NCBI GenBank assembly: GCA_012910725.1 | Contig: WNEG01000055.1 | Location: forward strand, 1 to 7,827 | Length of the DNA stretch: 7,827 bases | Source of the DNA: Candidatus Ethanoperedens thermophilum | Lineage (GTDB): Archaea > Halobacteriota > Methanosarcinia > Methanosarcinales > EX4572-44 | Reading direction: 5' to 3' | Part shown: piece by piece, positions 6,063 through 7,827 of the stretch | Numbering within the stretch: position 1 is the stretch's first letter | Layout of the letters: each line of letters starts with the position of its first letter | Notes under the pieces: generated by a model | The model's database searches: none | The model's input: only the letters and a program-made list of their open reading frames with translations | Told to the model about the DNA's origin: nothing | Program-made: the position numbers and the translations under genes

Positions 6063-6073
6063 GAAGAGATGAT

Positions 6074-6136
6074 ATGATACCTGTATTGCGTGATTACATC
6101 ACACAATACAGAGTTACAGCAAAAAAAACACGTTAA
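6074..6136 (+). CDS. 20-codon leader ORF upstream of dapF, probably by-product
   Basis: This ORF starts with the duplicated dapF start (MIP), reads through the hairpin and ends with the duplicated HTH tail AKKTR and TAA, 11 bp before the dapF ATG. It has exactly the same upstream leader as dapF, so it should be translated if dapF is. It could couple or dampen dapF translation, or be a neutral by-product of the duplication. The peptide resembles no family I know. Confidence 0.35.
   Translation: MIPVLRDYITQYRVTAKKTR
6083..6109. repeat. 12-bp triloop hairpin upstream of dapF
   Basis: Arms gtattgcgtgat (6083-6094) and atcacacaatac (6098-6109) pair at 11 of 12 positions around a TAC loop. The single C·A mismatch is a G·U wobble on the minus strand. 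It sits exactly between the two 40-bp direct repeats and is built like the triloop hairpins at the window edges, though its arm sequence differs. It lies in the message just before the dapF ribosome-binding region. Confidence 0.65.
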
Positions 6137-6147
6137 GAAGAGATGAT

Positions 6148-6981
6148 ATGATACCTTTCACCAAGTTACATGGAAATGGAAACGACTTCATTCTCATTGA
6201 TGAATATCATGGTACTGTGGTTACTGATGAAAACAAAGCCGATTTTGCATCAACCTATTGCAATCGAAGGTTTGGTATTGGAGCCGACGGGGTGTTATTT
6301 CTCAGTAGTAATCGGTTTGCAGATATAGGAATGCGTTTGTTCCAGCCAGATGGTACAGAGGCTGAAATGTGCGGAAACGGCATCTGTTGCATCGTTAAAT
6401 ATGCAGTGGACGCAGGATATGTACAAATTGGTAAAATAAGTGTCAATACACTATCTGGAATACTTGACGTGAGAACACAACGCACCGAAAACAGGCAGCT
6501 ACTGATAACAGTCAACATGGGAAGACCGCTCTACGATAGACCGAGCATACCAGCCGAAGGTGGGGGAGAGCTGATCAACCAGGAGCTTCATGGCTTCATG
6601 GTGTCAGCAGTTAATACTGGTGTTCCGCATGCAGTGGTGTTTACCAAACATCTCAAAGCACTATCATTATTAGAGACTGCCACAAAAATCAGATATGACC
6701 CACTGTTTCCGAATGGCACAAATGTTAATTTTGTTGAAGTCCACTCAACCGATGAGATTAGTATCCGCACCTATGAGCGCGGCGTGGAAGCTGAAACACT
6801 GAGTTGTGGCACAGGTTCAGTGGCAAGTGCTTCAGTAGCAAACCGTCTCAAAAAAACTGGTGATAAAGTTCTGGTACGTACCATGGGCGGACAACTTCGC
6901 ATAACCCTTGAAGACGATACTGCATACATGGAGGGAAGTGCAGAAACAGTGTTCAAAGGAGAAATACTAACAACTACATAG
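6148..6981 (+). CDS. dapF: Diaminopimelate epimerase DapF
   Basis: Converts LL-diaminopimelate to the meso form in the cytoplasm, the penultimate step of DAP-type lysine synthesis; it is a cofactor-free two-cysteine racemase. The 277-residue length is normal. Both catalytic cysteines are in place: C75 in EMCGNGICC and C220 in ETLSCGTGS. HGNGNDFILID (8-18), NTGVPHAV (156-163), FPNGTNVNFVEV (187-198) and YERGVEAETLSCGTG (209-223) are diagnostic substrate-binding segments. The two halves form the pseudo-symmetric epimerase fold. The start at 6148 gives the standard MxFTKLHGNGNDF-type N-terminus. It is followed by cgi121 after 4 bp, so the two are probably co-transcribed. Upstream lies a duplicated copy of its own start region. 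Confidence 0.97.
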   Translation: MIPFTKLHGNGNDFILIDEYHGTVVTDENKADFASTYCNRRFGIGADGVLFLSSNRFADIGMRLFQPDGTEAEMCGNGICCIVKYAVDAGYVQIGKISVNTLSGILDVRTQRTENRQLLITVNMGRPLYDRPSIPAEGGGELINQELHGFMVSAVNTGVPHAVVFTKHLKALSLLETATKIRYDPLFPNGTNVNFVEVHSTDEISIRTYERGVEAETLSCGTGSVASASVANRLKKTGDKVLVRTMGGQLRITLEDDTAYMEGSAETVFKGEILTTT

Positions 6982-6985
6982 CAAA

Positions 6986-7498
6986 ATGATACACATAATC
7001 TGTGGAAGTGCCACAATAAATGATACAGAAGAATTTATACATCGACTGAATGAAATCTCCAGGAAGTATGATGTCGTAATACAGGCAGTAGACGCCGATC
7101 TTGTAGCAGGAAGAAAACACCTGATCGCTGCAGCAGAGAGAGCCATTCGCTCATTTCGCGAGAAGACCAGTGTAGCAAACAATCCTGGAATGGAAACACT
7201 CCTATATATTGCAGGGTCACGCCAGATTGAAAAAGCCCTGCAATTTGGAGTGAAAAAAGGGTGTAACAACATAGCACTATTAATAATCAGCAAGAGCGAG
7301 AAGAATACCGACAGTGTGGAACAGGAATTAAAAAAATTAATCAGTGAACGTCCAGGTGTGGCTAACTACACCATTTCAAAAAAAGAGAAGCTTATGTCAG
7401 CGTTCAATATTACGCAAGAAGAAATCGCTGCAGTAGGAGAAGATAAAATACCAGATCTTGTGCTTGAGAGAGTTGCACTCAGAAACATAGTAAAATGA
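6986..7498 (+). CDS. cgi121: KEOPS complex subunit Cgi121
   Basis: Accessory subunit of the KEOPS complex (Kae1, Bud32, Pcc1, Cgi121), which makes the t6A base at position 37 of ANN-decoding tRNAs. In archaea Cgi121 binds Bud32 and helps recruit tRNA through its 3' CCA end. The 170-residue product has the family features: an IHIICGSA start, DADLVAGRKHLIAAAERAI (36-54), the segment ETLLYIAGSRQIEKALQFG (70-88), and a C-terminal ITQEEI...LERVALRNIV. Length is typical. Only 4 bp separate it from dapF, so it is likely the last gene of the HTH-dapF-cgi121 unit. No other KEOPS gene is in the window. Nothing looks damaged. Confidence 0.88.
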   Translation: MIHIICGSATINDTEEFIHRLNEISRKYDVVIQAVDADLVAGRKHLIAAAERAIRSFREKTSVANNPGMETLLYIAGSRQIEKALQFGVKKGCNNIALLIISKSEKNTDSVEQELKKLISERPGVANYTISKKEKLMSAFNITQEEIAAVGEDKIPDLVLERVALRNIVK

Positions 7499-7622
7499 TT
7501 GTACTTGTTTCTTTCTCGTGAAAATCTGTGCAATCTCGTGGTTAGCTAAACACATACCGCAAAGTAATCAAGTGCAGAAATTACCAGTAACCTCGAAACA
7601 CGCACTATTTCGTTATCTCTAC
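7499..7622. other. Intergenic stretch after cgi121
   Basis: I see no credible gene here. A pyrimidine-rich tract (cttgtttctttctcg, from about 7504) just after the cgi121 stop could act as an archaeal oligo-T-like terminator, but it is not a clean T-run. Further on, fragments such as gcac and ttcgtt suggest worn copies of the adjacent repeat. Confidence 0.4.
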
Positions 7623-7827
7623 GCACTGCACAACTTCGTTGTGCAGAACCGCACACTCCGTGTACGGAAACAACTCTCAATTGCGAGAAGCACTGCACAA
7701 CTTCGTTGTACAGAAAATAATTCTTGATTGCGAGAAGCACTTCACAACTGCGTAGTACAGAACCTCCCACTCCGTTTCAGGAACCAACTCTCGATTGCGA
7801 GAAGCACTGCTCAACTTAGTTGTACCG
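7623..7827. repeat. Array of hairpin-rich repeat units, continues off the window
   Basis: Four units begin gcac at 7623, 7690, 7737 and 7804, so the spacings are 67, 47 and 67 bp. A full unit has three small stem-loops: a 9-bp triloop hairpin (ctgcacaac, TTC, gttgtgcag at 7626-7646), a second one (ccgcacac, tcc, gtgtacgg at 7649-7667), and a tctcg/cgaga hairpin ending gagaagcac. The 47-bp unit lacks the middle one. Stems decay to the right. There are no unique spacers of constant length, so it is not a CRISPR array. Short open frames here are repeat-derived. Confidence 0.75.
7626..7646. repeat. 9-bp triloop hairpin, best right-flank copy
   Basis: The stem ctgcacaac with gttgtgcag is perfect around TTC. 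Compared with 105-125, one pair has changed on both sides (T-A to C-G), so pairing is kept. The copy at 7693-7713 shows the half-changed state, C·A on this strand. Confidence 0.7.

Larger units (their letters stand above)
6043..6156 (+). repeat. 40-bp direct repeat at HTH/dapF junction, 74-bp period
   Basis: Copies at 6043-6082 and 6117-6156 match at 38 of 40 positions. Each holds the last codons of the HTH gene (AKKTS or AKKTR then TAA), an AAGAAGAGATGAT leader and the first codons of dapF (ATGATACCT). The 34 bp between them contain a hairpin. The gene junction has thus been duplicated around, or together with, the hairpin. Confidence 0.88.

Noticed and set aside
6083..6116. Riboswitch or lysine-responsive leader before dapF
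   Set aside because: There is one simple stem only; the conserved multi-helix core of a lysine riboswitch is absent, and the 20-codon ORF has no run of lysine codons beyond the duplicated HTH tail.
7518..7770. Short frames on both strands right of cgi121
   Set aside because: They are made mostly of the hairpin repeats, and repeat units read as peptide.
7623..7827. CRISPR array
   Set aside because: Unit lengths vary (67, 47, 67), the units themselves are repetitive throughout, there are no unique spacers, and no cas genes are visible.

Overview
The window looks archaeal, probably euryarchaeal. It carries a Cgi121-type KEOPS subunit, archaeal-style TATA boxes at usable distances from start codons, and a likely leaderless regulator gene. 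It is AT-rich by eye. A methanogen or methane-oxidising relative is plausible, but that is inference; no 16S or methanogenesis gene is present.

Layout. Positions 1-212 are non-coding and hold palindromic hairpins. Positions 213-5354 (minus strand, read right to left) form one ABC-importer operon of the SsuABC/TauABC/NrtABCD/THI5 superfamily. Its order is lipoprotein SBP2, permease, a scar of broken gene pieces, a radical-SAM enzyme, lipoprotein SBP1 and the ATPase. Positions 5355-5519 are a divergent promoter with two TATA boxes and two palindromes. Positions 5520-7498 (plus strand) hold an HTH regulator, diaminopimelate epimerase (dapF) and cgi121. Positions 7499-7827 have no credible gene and contain an array of hairpin-rich repeats related to a hairpin at the left edge.

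How the genes work together. Two related lipoproteins probably capture a small, perhaps anionic or sulfur-containing, organic ligand and share one permease and one ATPase. A radical-SAM enzyme with an unusual CX8CX2C cluster motif sits inside the same operon and may process the imported compound or make something from it. The substrate cannot be read from the sequence. The divergent HTH gene is the obvious candidate regulator.

The most notable structure is at 3240-3611. The permease/radical-SAM gene junction is present twice, about 298 bp apart, with a deleted third SBP gene between the copies. This looks like a tandem duplication of an SBP-permease-radical-SAM unit that later collapsed. The scar keeps an unbroken chain of ATGA stop/start overlaps from SBP2 to the radical-SAM gene. 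Smaller duplications occur at the ATPase 3' end and at the HTH/dapF junction, where a hairpin lies between the copies.
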